Positions 56,501 through 64,000 of a stretch of 64,000 nt of DNA are shown here, piece by piece; the stretch's first letter is position 1, and each line of letters starts with the position of its first letter. The DNA lies in assembly GCF_026013615.1 (NCBI RefSeq), contig NZ_JAPDPI010000007.1, forward strand, positions 62,001 through 126,000, given 5' to 3'. The stretch comes from Plebeiibacterium marinum. GTDB lineage: Bacteria > Bacteroidota > Bacteroidia > Bacteroidales > Marinilabiliaceae. Below the pieces are notes generated by a model. It saw nothing but the letters and a program-made list of their open reading frames with translations. It made no database searches and was not told where the DNA came from. Both the position numbers and the translations under genes were made by a program.

Positions 56501-57820
56501 CCATGGTTCATAATAAGAAGGAAAGACGGTTAAGTCCATACCAATCAAAACATCATAATAAGGAAGATTGAAAATGCCATCATCCCCCTTCAGGTAAGAT
56601 GGAACAAAAATCAGCTTCACTGTATCTTCCTTTTCGTTATTAAGGTGGATATCCTGAATTTTATTTATGATAGGATCATAGCCCAGGTCGTTTAAACCAT
56701 GTGTTAGAAAGGGATTTTTCAAACCGTTTTGAGTTTCACCATTAAGTTTAGCTATTAAATCCTTTCTGGCCCCAAAATTATTTGCGGGTATCAATACAAA
56801 AACAATTGTTTCCCGCTTATAGTTTTCATCTTCATTAAGATGTTTTAATCCATCTAAAAACACATCAATACCCTTATTCCGGTATTCATACCTTCCGCTA
56901 TTGGCAATAAAAAGGGCATCATCGGCTAGTTTGTAACCCAATAAACTTTCAGAAACTTTCTTCAGTTTCTCCCTTGCCACCTTACGTTTCTCTTCAAACT
57001 CATTTGGCTGAGGGACAAAATCACCTTCAAAGCCATTTGGCGTTATTACATCAACCCGGCGCTCCATGAACTGGGCACATTCTTTTGCTGTAATTTCCGA
57101 AACGGTGGTAAAACAATCAGCGTTTATTGCTGATTTCTTTTCTAACGAGTGTTTTGCAACTACCCCAAGATCATGAGATCTGATATCTCCATTGAAATTC
57201 TGTAATTCGTCGTACAATGGTTCGCCATGACCAGCCAAACTACGACCAATAACAGTGGCATGGGTAGTGAAAACGGTAGCTATTTGAGGTAATGCACCTT
57301 TTAAATACAAGGCTCCACTACCAGTCATCCATTCATTAAAATGTGCTACTATTTTATGGTTGGCATTCAGGTAACATTTATAAAAGCTTTCTATCAGCTT
57401 TCCTGTTGCATACCCAAAAATTACAGATTCAACGTAATCCCATTGTCCGGATAGTGAATCCACTTTATACAATTCCCAAAAACGAGAAAGAATTTCATTT
57501 TTTTGGGACACCATGGTACTAAAATCTATGAGCAATGCAATTGGCTTACCCACAACTTTCCATCTACCTGTTCGTACCCGAAGTCCTTCTTTGCTCAAGG
57601 CCTCTTTCCATTCCGGAAAAAGATTATCATCTTGTTCAAACTCACTGACTTTTCCTGTACCTGAAATAAAATCAGGCCCGATAAATATTATTTTTTCTCC
57701 AAAATTTTTAACCAGAGTTAGTGCCTTTGTTGATAAAACGGTATGGATACCGCCCATTTTATTACAAACCTCCCAACTTGTTTCAAAAACATAATCGGGC
57801 TTTAAATAATTTTGCATCAT
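53588..57820 (-). CDS. Fused GT3 glycogen synthase - GT35 alpha-glucan phosphorylase
   Basis: 1,410 residues. Residues 1 to about 560 are a GT3 (fungal/animal-type) glycogen synthase: DYVFETSWEVCNKMGGIHTV, IVAHFNEWMTGSGALYLKGA, and the donor-site PSYYEPWGYTPLESLAFYIP then TVTTSLAGFG. GT3 enzymes normally use UDP-glucose. A DUF3417 helical segment (about 567-690, HLNELSHNLWWTWNYRASEL) leads into a GT35 phosphorylase (IAYFSMEYGINDVLKIYSGG, FHCNEGHAALINVSRL, EASGTSGEKAELNG with PLP-lysine Lys1165). Phosphorylase releases glucose-1-phosphate. A beta-rich tail (about 1290-1410) ends it. Both active-site sets look intact, so one chain carries opposing activities. Fusions of this size are known across Bacteroidota. 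Last gene of the minus-strand glucan run. Confidence 0.92.
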   Translation of the reverse strand: MMQNYLKPDYVFETSWEVCNKMGGIHTVLSTKALTLVKNFGEKIIFIGPDFISGTGKVSEFEQDDNLFPEWKEALSKEGLRVRTGRWKVVGKPIALLIDFSTMVSQKNEILSRFWELYKVDSLSGQWDYVESVIFGYATGKLIESFYKCYLNANHKIVAHFNEWMTGSGALYLKGALPQIATVFTTHATVIGRSLAGHGEPLYDELQNFNGDIRSHDLGVVAKHSLEKKSAINADCFTTVSEITAKECAQFMERRVDVITPNGFEGDFVPQPNEFEEKRKVAREKLKKVSESLLGYKLADDALFIANSGRYEYRNKGIDVFLDGLKHLNEDENYKRETIVFVLIPANNFGARKDLIAKLNGETQNGLKNPFLTHGLNDLGYDPIINKIQDIHLNNEKEDTVKLIFVPSYLKGDDGIFNLPYYDVLIGMDLTVFPSYYEPWGYTPLESLAFYIPTVTTSLAGFGIWGKQFAKGIDDGLVVIERNDHNIDEASINISKAIIQFALKSENEVSDIRNRAHELSLKVEWDVLFDHYFKAYDVALKAVSNRKEQIDIVKRDKRIHIKPEKSAMPVWKKLFVKSKLPKKIEHLNELSHNLWWTWNYRASELFEAIDPDTWVASGKDPIKLLERVSYDYLVGLSEKPEFVKELDRVYNMFRAYMDREPSTDPSIAYFSMEYGINDVLKIYSGGLGVLAGDYLKEASDSNVNMTAVGLLYKYGYFRQSVTINGDQQSNFDKQEFSNLPITEVKNADGTPYLLKMSAPGRLVHVKVWRADVGRVPLYLLDTDHELNSEADRHITHSLYGGDWENRLKQEILLGMGGIQLLDELGIKTNLFHCNEGHAALINVSRLIKYVEDHYSFAEALELVRASSLFTTHTPVPAGHDKFDEDLVRIYFRHIPEKLQIGWDDFMALGRENPDDLHEKFSMSVLAVKTSEEVNGVSWLHGEVSRNMFQGLWKGLFTEEVPIGYVTNGVHYGTWTSCDWQRLYEERFDTDFMSDLSNKDFWRKIHDVTDEEIWHVRKTLRRKLIEFVKNRMASNMVNSHSDPSQIVEVIDQIDDNALTIGFARRFATYKRAHLLFTDEERLAEIVNDPERPVQFIFAGKAHPADGGGQALIKHIVEISKKPQFLGKIIFLENYDMELAKRLVSGVDIWMNTPTRPLEASGTSGEKAELNGVLNFSVLDGWWYEGYREGAGWSLTDKRTYSDQKLQDELDAATIYSMFENEIVPLFYDQNEKGISPDWIEYIRNSICEIAPDYTTKRMMDDYLSRFYNKMDNRLKELKDNDCELVRKISSWKRWVKSNWNDVEVVNVEMPDIYSHQLGIGETYRINLIIDLKALDGIDISVQAIFADVQDDNTAKMLSIEEFELDKKEGSKLYYTLNHKLNIPGVYNFGIRMYPKNEDLSKKQDYCCVRWI

Positions 57821-57908
57821 TTTTTAAGATAATAAATTGTAATTGCGGTATCTAACCGTTTCCTGAGAGAATAATTAACCCCGGGGAATTGGGGCAAATA
57901 GATTAGTA

Positions 57909-58220
57909 CTATAGCTGAAGTACACCATTTTGCTCCGAAGTACCCATTCCGTTATCTACGAAACAATCGGCCTCTTCATCATTTATCCACTGGCTGTCAT
58001 CAACTAAATATCTGAATTGAAATTCAGATCCGCTCGAAAGATTAAGTGTTTGTGTAAAATCGCCTGATTTTAATGGCTTCATGGGCTCCACCGCTGTGTC
58101 CCAATCATTAAAATCGCCAATAACTTTTACTGACTCAGGCTTTAACCCATCTTTCTTCTCAAATTTAAAAGTAACCTTACACTCAGGCTTACTTTTTAAA
58201 AATTGCTTTTTAATGCTCAT
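57909..58220 (-). CDS. Free-standing CBM48 (isoamylase N-terminal / AMPK-beta type) protein
   Basis: 103 residues consisting almost entirely of one early-set domain: CKVTFKFEKKDGLKPESVKV, then IGDFNDWDTAVEPMKPLKSG, DFTQTLNLSSGSEFQFRYLV and DDSQWINDEEADCFVDNGMG. GDFNDW and QFRYLVDD are the glycogen-contacting strands of CBM48. No catalytic domain and no signal peptide, so it is cytosolic and may bind glycogen as a targeting or regulatory subunit, much as AMPK-beta does; that role is inference. It lies 88 bp upstream of the fusion gene and 150 bp downstream of the GH57 gene. Confidence 0.85.
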   Translation of the reverse strand: MSIKKQFLKSKPECKVTFKFEKKDGLKPESVKVIGDFNDWDTAVEPMKPLKSGDFTQTLNLSSGSEFQFRYLVDDSQWINDEEADCFVDNGMGTSEQNGVLQL

Positions 58221-58370
58221 AATTTTCTCTGTTTATTTAAAATAGAAATATAAATAGGCCTAATTAATGGTGAACCCAAACCTTTAATACAGGCTTAGGT
58301 CACCACTCTAATAATTTATTAATTAAATTCTCCGAAATGAGAACAACCACAACCCAAGTCCATGGTTACA

Positions 58371-59693
58371 TTAAATCAGTTTTTTCTCTACTTTCTTTTG
58401 TTTCTCCCTGAGTCTCTTAATATTTTCTTCAAGTTCGGCAATTTTAGCCTCCTTTTCAGCCAACAGATTGCTTAGGTTTGAGATGTTTTCATCCTCTTCA
58501 TTTTCAGGAACCACAGCATTTAGTCTCAAGGTAAAGTCGCTCAGCACATTCATATAATTAATAAATGCCTGATAAGGAGATTCATATGGATTAAAATACG
58601 CATGCACATCTCCATCGGAGAAATACTTGGTGCACATATAATAAAAGTGATCACTAGCCTGAAGGTAAGTCCAGTCATCAATCAACTTCGGATCGGTGCA
58701 TTTCTGCACTTTAGGCAATAAGGCATATAATTTATTAAAAGCCTCTTCCTGCATTTCATTGCCCAGCCAAGCCGTCAAATCACGTTCCTCATCAGCCCAT
58801 GATATTGGATAAGGCACATTGATTGCGGAAACCGGCTGAAGGTTTTTTGCTACTTCAGATGGCGTAGAGAATGAAAATTCCTTATGCTTCAGGATTTCCT
58901 TTGGTAATCCTTCCAGGAATTCAAAAATACCGGTTTCTTTCCATTGATGCTCACCAAAGGTTTCATAATCTAAAAACAGATTTATCACTTCCGATTTAGC
59001 ATCAACATCTTTTAACCACTGCGTATACTTTTCTGGTGTCAGAGGCCATTCACTCCATCCTTTATGACCAAAGCGAAAAGCAATATCATCACTTAGCACA
59101 AAGTTTTTAAGCAGCACTTTAAGCTTTGGGTTAATGCTGTTACAATACAAATAATTAGGGCTTTTCCAACCCAATACATGCTTAGCTCCTTCTGTTAACA
59201 TGGCCTTATAACCCATTTTATAAACCATATCTCCCATTTCATCAGAATATATCAACTCTGTATTTCGAAAAACAGAAGGTTCCTGATTAAAGAGTTCTTT
59301 AACCAGGGCAACTTGCATATCAACCTGGCGCTTAAACTCATCTTTATCCTTCAGGGCCACTAAAGAGTGGCAATATGTTTCAGCAAGAAACTCAACCTGA
59401 CCGGTATCTGCCAGTTTTTTAAAACTTTCGATAACCTCAGGCGCATATAATTGAAACTGCTTTATGGCCACCCCCGAAATTGAGAAAGCTACTTTAAACT
59501 TTCCCTTATTGGCTTTAATAAGCTTAAGCAAGATCTCATTGGTAGGCAAATAGCATTTTTGTGCAATTTTTACCAAAATGCTTTCATTGGTATAATCATC
59601 ATAATAGTAATGGTTATTACCTATATCGAAAAAACGATAGCGACGAAAACGGAATGGTTGATGTACTTGAAAATATAGACAGATTGTTTTCAT
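58371..59693 (-). CDS. GH57 alpha-amylase/glucanotransferase-like enzyme
   Basis: 440 residues, no signal peptide. Conserved GH57 regions: FQVHQPFRFRRYRFFDI (region 1), FSISGVAIKQFQLYAP (2), VFRNTELIYSDE with nucleophile Glu146 (3), LFLDYETFGEHQ with acid Asp242 (4), and helices after residue 300 (5). Members are alpha-amylases, 4-alpha-glucanotransferases or branching enzymes; intracellular location in a glycogen locus suggests remodelling of stored glucan rather than digestion of food starch. The last 35 residues (LSNLLAEKEAKIAELEENIK and on) form a coiled coil outside the catalytic fold, likely for oligomerisation. Start is 19 bp after the GT4 gene. Confidence 0.9.
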   Translation of the reverse strand: MKTICLYFQVHQPFRFRRYRFFDIGNNHYYYDDYTNESILVKIAQKCYLPTNEILLKLIKANKGKFKVAFSISGVAIKQFQLYAPEVIESFKKLADTGQVEFLAETYCHSLVALKDKDEFKRQVDMQVALVKELFNQEPSVFRNTELIYSDEMGDMVYKMGYKAMLTEGAKHVLGWKSPNYLYCNSINPKLKVLLKNFVLSDDIAFRFGHKGWSEWPLTPEKYTQWLKDVDAKSEVINLFLDYETFGEHQWKETGIFEFLEGLPKEILKHKEFSFSTPSEVAKNLQPVSAINVPYPISWADEERDLTAWLGNEMQEEAFNKLYALLPKVQKCTDPKLIDDWTYLQASDHFYYMCTKYFSDGDVHAYFNPYESPYQAFINYMNVLSDFTLRLNAVVPENEEDENISNLSNLLAEKEAKIAELEENIKRLREKQKKVEKKLI

Positions 59694-59712
59694 AAGTTTT
59701 TGATTTTAAGAG

Positions 59713-61014
59713 TTAGATTGATGATTCTTCAGGCACCACAGAATCGTATACTTCCTTAACTTTATGGGCAGAGTCTTCCCACTTCAGAGCCTCCACCTCG
59801 CTTTTTCCATGCTTGATAAACATAGACGAAAGGGAAGGATATTTTAATACTCCGTACATGGCATCTGCCATAGCATCTATATCCCAGAAGTTGGTTTTTA
59901 TGGCATGATTAAGAATTTCTGCAACTCCTGATTGATAGGATATCAGAACAGGCACATTACTTTGCATGGCCTCAAGGGGTGAAATACCAAAAGGTTCCGA
60001 AACGGATGGCATCACATACAAGTCACTCATCCGCAACATAGTAAACACTTCCTCTCCTTTCAAAAAGCCTGTGAAGTGAAATTTGTCCGTAATTTTCAGT
60101 TCAGCAGCACGACGAATCATTTTCTCCATCATATCACCACTCCCTGCCATCACAAACCGGACATTATCCATTTTTTGAAGTACACGGTAGGCGGCCTCGA
60201 TAAAATACTCCGGGCCTTTTTGCATGGTAATCCGCCCAAGAAAGGTCACAATTTTTTCATTCTTGTTTTTCTTAATAGGATTATCAACCAACATTTCTTT
60301 GGGTTCGACTGCGTTGTACACGGTAACCACTTTTCCCGGATCAATGCCATATTTTTCGACAACAATATTCCGGGTAAGGTTACTTACCGTAATAACCTTA
60401 TCTGCAGCATCCAGCCCCCTCTTTTCAATCTCATACACTGAAGGATTCACACTTCCTCCGCTCCTGTCAAAATCGGTAGCATGAACATGAACAACCAAAG
60501 GTTTACCGGTAGCCTCTTTAGCTGCTATTCCAGCCGGGTAAGCCAACCAGTCATGTGCGTGGATCACATCAAATTCGTTATCCTGCGCAATAACCCCGGC
60601 TACCAAAGCATAGTTAGATATTTCCTGCAATAAATTAGCACCGTACTTTCCCGAAAAATCAATTTTCCCCTCTTCATTTGTATGAACAATCTTTTTTTCG
60701 CCCTCAACCTTTATACGGGTGAGTTTCCAATAATCTTCAGGATCTACATAAGGGATGATATGGGAATCAACCTCTATATAATCCATCTCTTTTTCAAACT
60801 TTTTTAAGTCTATTTTTCGTTGTCGGATGGATATATTGTTGGCTCCTACCAACTTTATTGCACTTTGGTCTTCATCACCATAAGCCTTTGGCACAACAAA
60901 TAATACATCCAAATCCTCAACATGTGACAATCCTCTTGTCAATCCATAACACGCTGTTCCGAGCCCACCTGTAATATGAGGAGGAAACTCCCAGCCAAAC
61001 ATAAGTACCCTCAT
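59713..61014 (-). CDS. GT4-family glycogen synthase-like glycosyltransferase
   Basis: 433 residues, GT-B fold. N-terminal MRVLMFGWEFPPHITGGLGT matches the KTGGL loop of glucan synthases with Lys replaced by Thr. Further motifs: FDVIHAHDWLAYPAGIAAKE, VVHVHATDFDRSGG, ITVSNLTRNIVVEKYGI, VTFLGRITMQKGPEYFIEAA and the donor-site SEPFGISPLEAMQSNVPVLI with the E-x7-E pair. Enzymes of this group elongate alpha-1,4-glucan or make short maltosides; the donor is not readable. It starts 1 bp after the debranching gene stop, so the two are coupled. It is the second synthase-like protein of the locus besides the GT3 half of the fusion. Confidence 0.88.
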   Translation of the reverse strand: MRVLMFGWEFPPHITGGLGTACYGLTRGLSHVEDLDVLFVVPKAYGDEDQSAIKLVGANNISIRQRKIDLKKFEKEMDYIEVDSHIIPYVDPEDYWKLTRIKVEGEKKIVHTNEEGKIDFSGKYGANLLQEISNYALVAGVIAQDNEFDVIHAHDWLAYPAGIAAKEATGKPLVVHVHATDFDRSGGSVNPSVYEIEKRGLDAADKVITVSNLTRNIVVEKYGIDPGKVVTVYNAVEPKEMLVDNPIKKNKNEKIVTFLGRITMQKGPEYFIEAAYRVLQKMDNVRFVMAGSGDMMEKMIRRAAELKITDKFHFTGFLKGEEVFTMLRMSDLYVMPSVSEPFGISPLEAMQSNVPVLISYQSGVAEILNHAIKTNFWDIDAMADAMYGVLKYPSLSSMFIKHGKSEVEALKWEDSAHKVKEVYDSVVPEESSI

Positions 61015-61015
61015 A

Positions 61016-62947
61016 TTAACTATATTTTTCGATTAGTTTAAGAATTTTAAGAACTCCGGCTACATTCCAGGCCATACTAACAGCACCTTTTCCCATCTGA
61101 GGGGGATTCCCATCATAATACTCGGATAAAGTACCTATGCAGTGATTAGTCATCTCGTCGCTAAAATTATCTGCAATCCTTTTAATATGGCTTATTCCGC
61201 TTTGCTTATGCAGCTTTAAATACCCCTCTGCATAAAAAGATATCAACCATGGCCACACAGCTCCCTGATGCAAGCCAAATTCACGCTTATGAGCAATTCC
61301 TTCCATCACGCCCTTATAATTAGGGTTTTTAGGAGATAAACTCCTTAAACCTTTTGGCGTTAACAGTTGCTCTTTTACAACATCAATAATATCTTTTTTC
61401 TGTTCGTTGCTCAGGGGTGAGTAATTAAAAGCGGTTACAAATATCTGATTAGGACGGATAGAAGCATCAATATACTCACCATCCACCACGTCATACAGAC
61501 AGCTGTCTTTTTCATTCCAGAATGTATCAAGGTAGGAAGATTCCAATTTCTCAGCCACTTCCTTTACCTTTTTAATAAAGCCGGCATCTTTAGTCTTTTC
61601 TTTAGCTAAATCTAAAAATAAATGCAGGGCATTATACCACAGGGCATTGATTTCAACACAGGCCCCATTTCGAGGGGTAACCGGTATTCCGTCAACAACC
61701 CCATTCATCCATGTTAATGGTTGAAAAGCATCGTTTATAACGATCAATCCATTATCCTGAACTTTTACGTTATTAAACCTTCCTTTAAGGTAAGATTCAA
61801 TAACCAGCTTTAAAAAGCTATAGTATTGTTTACTTAATTTTTCAATACAAGTTTCACCCCAGCATTGCTGAAGTGTCCAGAAAAACCATAAAGGAGTATC
61901 GGCTTCCACCATATTCAACTTTTCCTTATCCTTTATGTTTTTTGTAATCTGACTGGCCGATGAATCCAGCACACTTGCAAACAGTTTCTCATCGCCCAAT
62001 GCCTCGGTGAGTTGTGGCACCGATATCAATGTGTCGCGCAGGCGCTCTCCATACCAGTGGTAGCCTGCCACCATTGTAATTGCATCATCTTTAGAAACAA
62101 AGAACTGCTGCGCTGAATTTAAAAGGTTATTATAAACACTGTCCCGTGGAATCCGCCGCTCTAATTCCTTGTTAAAACGCGTATCAAAACCATCCGGATT
62201 CCTTTCTTCGAGGGAAGCGGAAAAAATAACGCTTTCTCCTTTCTTGATGTCTACTTCAAAATAACCGGGAACATAAAGATCCTCTTTGTAGTGATAGCCG
62301 CGACGCTCTTCCTTAAAATATTCAATCCCGCGGTACCAATCAGGATTTGCCACAAACTCATTTGTTTTTGAAAGCTGCATGTACAATCGGGGTATCCTGG
62401 GGTACATTTTTATACTGATCCCATTAGATGCCTGACTGTATTTAGTATTGGCAGCCATGTTTTCATGAGTTAGTTCATGAACGCTCCTATTAGCCAAAAA
62501 AGGTTTCAATTTTAACTTAGTGTCAGAATTTGCTTCAAGGAGTGTGTATTTTACAAGTACCCTTTCTTGCTTTGCAACAAGCACTTCTTCAACTGCAAGC
62601 AAAACACCTCCCACTCTATACACTTTACGGGGAATTACATCAAATTCCAACTCTCTGATATACTTATGCCCTTTGGGTTCATAGTGGTTTCCATTATATT
62701 TATGTATTCCCAAATTGAACGCTCTTTCGTGCTGAACTACGGTTACATCAAGAGAACTTAACAGAACATGACGCATCATGTCAAAATCGGGTAACGGACA
62801 TACCAGTAAACCATGATATTTCCGAGTATTACAACCTATTATACTAGAGCTCATATATGAGCCTGCCCGATTGGTTCGAAGAATCTCTTTAAATAGAGAT
62901 TGCTCCAGGTTTATTAATTTGGATTTTTCAAAAGTTAGATAGGACAT
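61016..62947 (-). CDS. Glycogen debranching enzyme (amylo-alpha-1,6-glucosidase, GDE_C/GH133)
   Basis: 643 residues, cytosolic. The N-terminal beta-domain has LRTNRAGSYMSSSIIGCNTR followed by KYHGLLVCPLP, and the C-terminal (alpha/alpha)6 domain has PLWFFWTLQQCWGETCIE, NDAFQPLTWMNGVVDGIPVT, RNGACVEINALWYNALHLFL, DASIRPNQIFVTAFNYSPL and HQGAVWPWLISFYAEGYLKL. These are the substrate-cleft motifs of bacterial GDE_C enzymes, which hydrolyse alpha-1,6 branch points. Length is standard. It is the first gene of the glucan run on this strand (GDE, GT4, GH57, CBM48, fusion), preceded by a good promoter. Confidence 0.93.
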   Translation of the reverse strand: MSYLTFEKSKLINLEQSLFKEILRTNRAGSYMSSSIIGCNTRKYHGLLVCPLPDFDMMRHVLLSSLDVTVVQHERAFNLGIHKYNGNHYEPKGHKYIRELEFDVIPRKVYRVGGVLLAVEEVLVAKQERVLVKYTLLEANSDTKLKLKPFLANRSVHELTHENMAANTKYSQASNGISIKMYPRIPRLYMQLSKTNEFVANPDWYRGIEYFKEERRGYHYKEDLYVPGYFEVDIKKGESVIFSASLEERNPDGFDTRFNKELERRIPRDSVYNNLLNSAQQFFVSKDDAITMVAGYHWYGERLRDTLISVPQLTEALGDEKLFASVLDSSASQITKNIKDKEKLNMVEADTPLWFFWTLQQCWGETCIEKLSKQYYSFLKLVIESYLKGRFNNVKVQDNGLIVINDAFQPLTWMNGVVDGIPVTPRNGACVEINALWYNALHLFLDLAKEKTKDAGFIKKVKEVAEKLESSYLDTFWNEKDSCLYDVVDGEYIDASIRPNQIFVTAFNYSPLSNEQKKDIIDVVKEQLLTPKGLRSLSPKNPNYKGVMEGIAHKREFGLHQGAVWPWLISFYAEGYLKLHKQSGISHIKRIADNFSDEMTNHCIGTLSEYYDGNPPQMGKGAVSMAWNVAGVLKILKLIEKYS

Positions 62948-63130
62948 TTAATTCGTTTGTTTATTTCATGTGTAATATTTTTGGTTTTTCGCTTTAAGAA
63001 TCTCCCAGGTAATTATTTCTTTTTGGGGATCGGTTTTACCTGTTCGCCTCTATAAAACTAACGTTAATTAAAATTCAACAATGTATTATACTTCTCTCTG
63101 GTCAATATTTCTATTTGAATATATTTACTA

Positions 63131-63159
63131 CAAATTTACATCAATTTATAACTAACAAA
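63131..63159 (-). promoter_or_regulatory. Promoter of the minus-strand glucan operon
   Basis: Minus-strand TTTG (63159-63156), a 17-bp spacer and TAAATTTG (63138-63131) form a complete Bacteroidota housekeeping promoter (TTTG-N17-23-TAnnTTTG). It lies in the 260-bp gap before the debranching gene and predicts a leader of about 175 nt. Nothing else is seen in the gap. Confidence 0.6.
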
Positions 63160-63207
63160 TACTTTTAAGTGTTAATTTATTACATGTTAAGTATAAATAA
63201 CATGGAT

Positions 63208-64000
63208 TTAGATTATTTTACTCTTTATAATATCTAAATCTGAACTAAAATCCGCTTTTGGATATTTATTAATTAATTGATGAATTTTCTCAACCTGCTT
63301 AGTCAGAAAATTTTGATGCGATATCGAGGCTGAATCATAGGGTCTATGCCCAATTGCCTTCACTAATTTATGCATCTCCTTAATATATTCCAATGTTTCC
63401 AGTGAAAAAAAGCAATATTTAAACTTTTCCCATATATAGTCAATTGCCACGGTATTGGGATGGATCATATCCTCGGCATAAAACCTATAATCCCTTAAAT
63501 CATCCATTACCAACTCATATGCAGGAAAATAACTACAACTCTCAAACTGTTCAACCAGGCTATTTACAGCCAGCAACAAGGTCGATTTACTGATTTGATT
63601 CCCTTGTGCACCATCTTTCCAGTGACGCACCGGGCTTACAGTAAAAACGATTTGAATATCCGGATTAAAGACCAGCAATTCGGTTAACAACTTTTTGTAC
63701 TTACCTACAATTTCATCAACATTTAACAAAAAACGATTAAACTCTTTTGCCGGATATTTATGACAATTTGATACAATTGCTTCATTCTGCATCCATTGAT
63801 ATACCCAGGCGGTGCCAAAGGTGATAAAAATAAACTTGCTTGATTTTAAGAAATTGTAAGCCTTTGCATTGACTTTATTAATTTTTAGTAAACAAGCATC
63901 CTTATCCCTGTCTGAAAATGAACTGTGATGAAAGAAACTATGCCAATGTTCACCATAAAAATTTAAGTCTCCTTCCTCAAAACTTCGGTTAGAAATGATT
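63208..64000 (-). CDS. GSCFA-domain protein, 5' end beyond window
   Basis: The frame stays open from the stop at 63208 to the right edge, so this is a partial gene of at least 263 residues, longer than the 194 that follow the first internal Met (63792). Reading in from the edge: SNRSFEEGDLNFYGEHWHSF, FIFITFGTAWVYQWMQNEAI, SNCHKYPAKEFNRFLLNVDE, IVFTVSPVRHWKDGAQGNQI, YFPAYELVMDDLRDYRFYAE and DMIHPNTVAIDYIWEKF. These are motifs of the GSCFA family, an SGNH-hydrolase-like family of unknown substrate found mainly in Bacteroidota and proteobacteria; its namesake GSCFA segment would lie off-window. Same strand as the glucan run, but separated by its promoter. Family confident, function open. Confidence 0.88.
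   Translation of the reverse strand, partial: IISNRSFEEGDLNFYGEHWHSFFHHSSFSDRDKDACLLKINKVNAKAYNFLKSSKFIFITFGTAWVYQWMQNEAIVSNCHKYPAKEFNRFLLNVDEIVGKYKKLLTELLVFNPDIQIVFTVSPVRHWKDGAQGNQISKSTLLLAVNSLVEQFESCSYFPAYELVMDDLRDYRFYAEDMIHPNTVAIDYIWEKFKYCFFSLETLEYIKEMHKLVKAIGHRPYDSASISHQNFLTKQVEKIHQLINKYPKADFSSDLDIIKSKII

Noticed and set aside
63208-63792. Complete 194-residue gene at the right edge
   Set aside because: The frame continues without stop to the edge and the upstream part carries GSCFA-family motifs, so the internal Met is not the start.

Overview
The window reads as chromosomal DNA of a low-GC Bacteroidota bacterium, most likely class Bacteroidia and perhaps near Marinilabiliales (the order is an impression from gene content, not a computed placement). 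Support comes from type IX secretion (T9SS) sorting domains, a PorP/SprF protein beside a giant SprB-type surface protein, TAnnTTTG promoter elements, few Shine-Dalgarno sites, and a fused glycogen synthase-phosphorylase. I saw no tRNA, rRNA, CRISPR array, transposase or phage gene.

Layout. 0-11.6 kb: the 5' part of a YqgE/AlgH gene (cut by the left edge), a divergent NhaC-type antiporter, a T9SS cargo protein, a housekeeping run (TPR protein, zinc-ribbon coiled coil, Nif3-like, MerR), then CapA-like, DivIC/FtsB-like and small membrane proteins on +, and a GT2 glycosyltransferase and an OmpH/Skp-like lipoprotein on -. 11.8-35.6 kb: one transcription unit with a PorP/SprF protein and a 7,549-residue repeat adhesin that fills about a third of the window. 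36-43 kb: dprA, folE, a repeat-rich gene-free kilobase, an Omp85-type barrel, a periplasmic-binding-domain histidine kinase and a YwbE-like protein. 43-51.3 kb: all on -, a small secreted protein, nitroreductase, Fe-type superoxide dismutase, groEL/groES, secG, a conserved hypothetical, lptE and a sigma-54 activator. 51.5-63 kb: an alpha-glucan (glycogen) locus with branching enzyme on +, and a convergent run on - of debranching enzyme, GT4 synthase-like protein, GH57 enzyme, free-standing CBM48 protein and the GT3-GT35 fusion. A GSCFA protein runs off the right edge.

How the genes work together. The adhesin carries a T9SS type B sorting domain, and its PorP/SprF neighbour is the usual outer-membrane partner of such proteins. 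The glucan locus holds elongation, branching, debranching and phosphorolysis, but no ADP-glucose pyrophosphorylase. The 47.3-51.3 kb block covers protein folding, export and lipopolysaccharide assembly. Its sigma-54 activator lies near a -24/-12-like element upstream of groES.

The least expected structure is between genes. Short tandem repeats of several unrelated sequences all have a period of exactly 7 bp. A longer repeat of about 123 bp occurs as four units at 42.6-43.1 kb and two inverted units at 49.2-49.5 kb, bracketing about 6 kb of essential genes. Two 50-bp near-palindromes flank a perfect 20-bp hairpin at 38.4-39.0 kb. Inside the giant adhesin, three SprB modules form a supermodule that repeats about every 800 bp.
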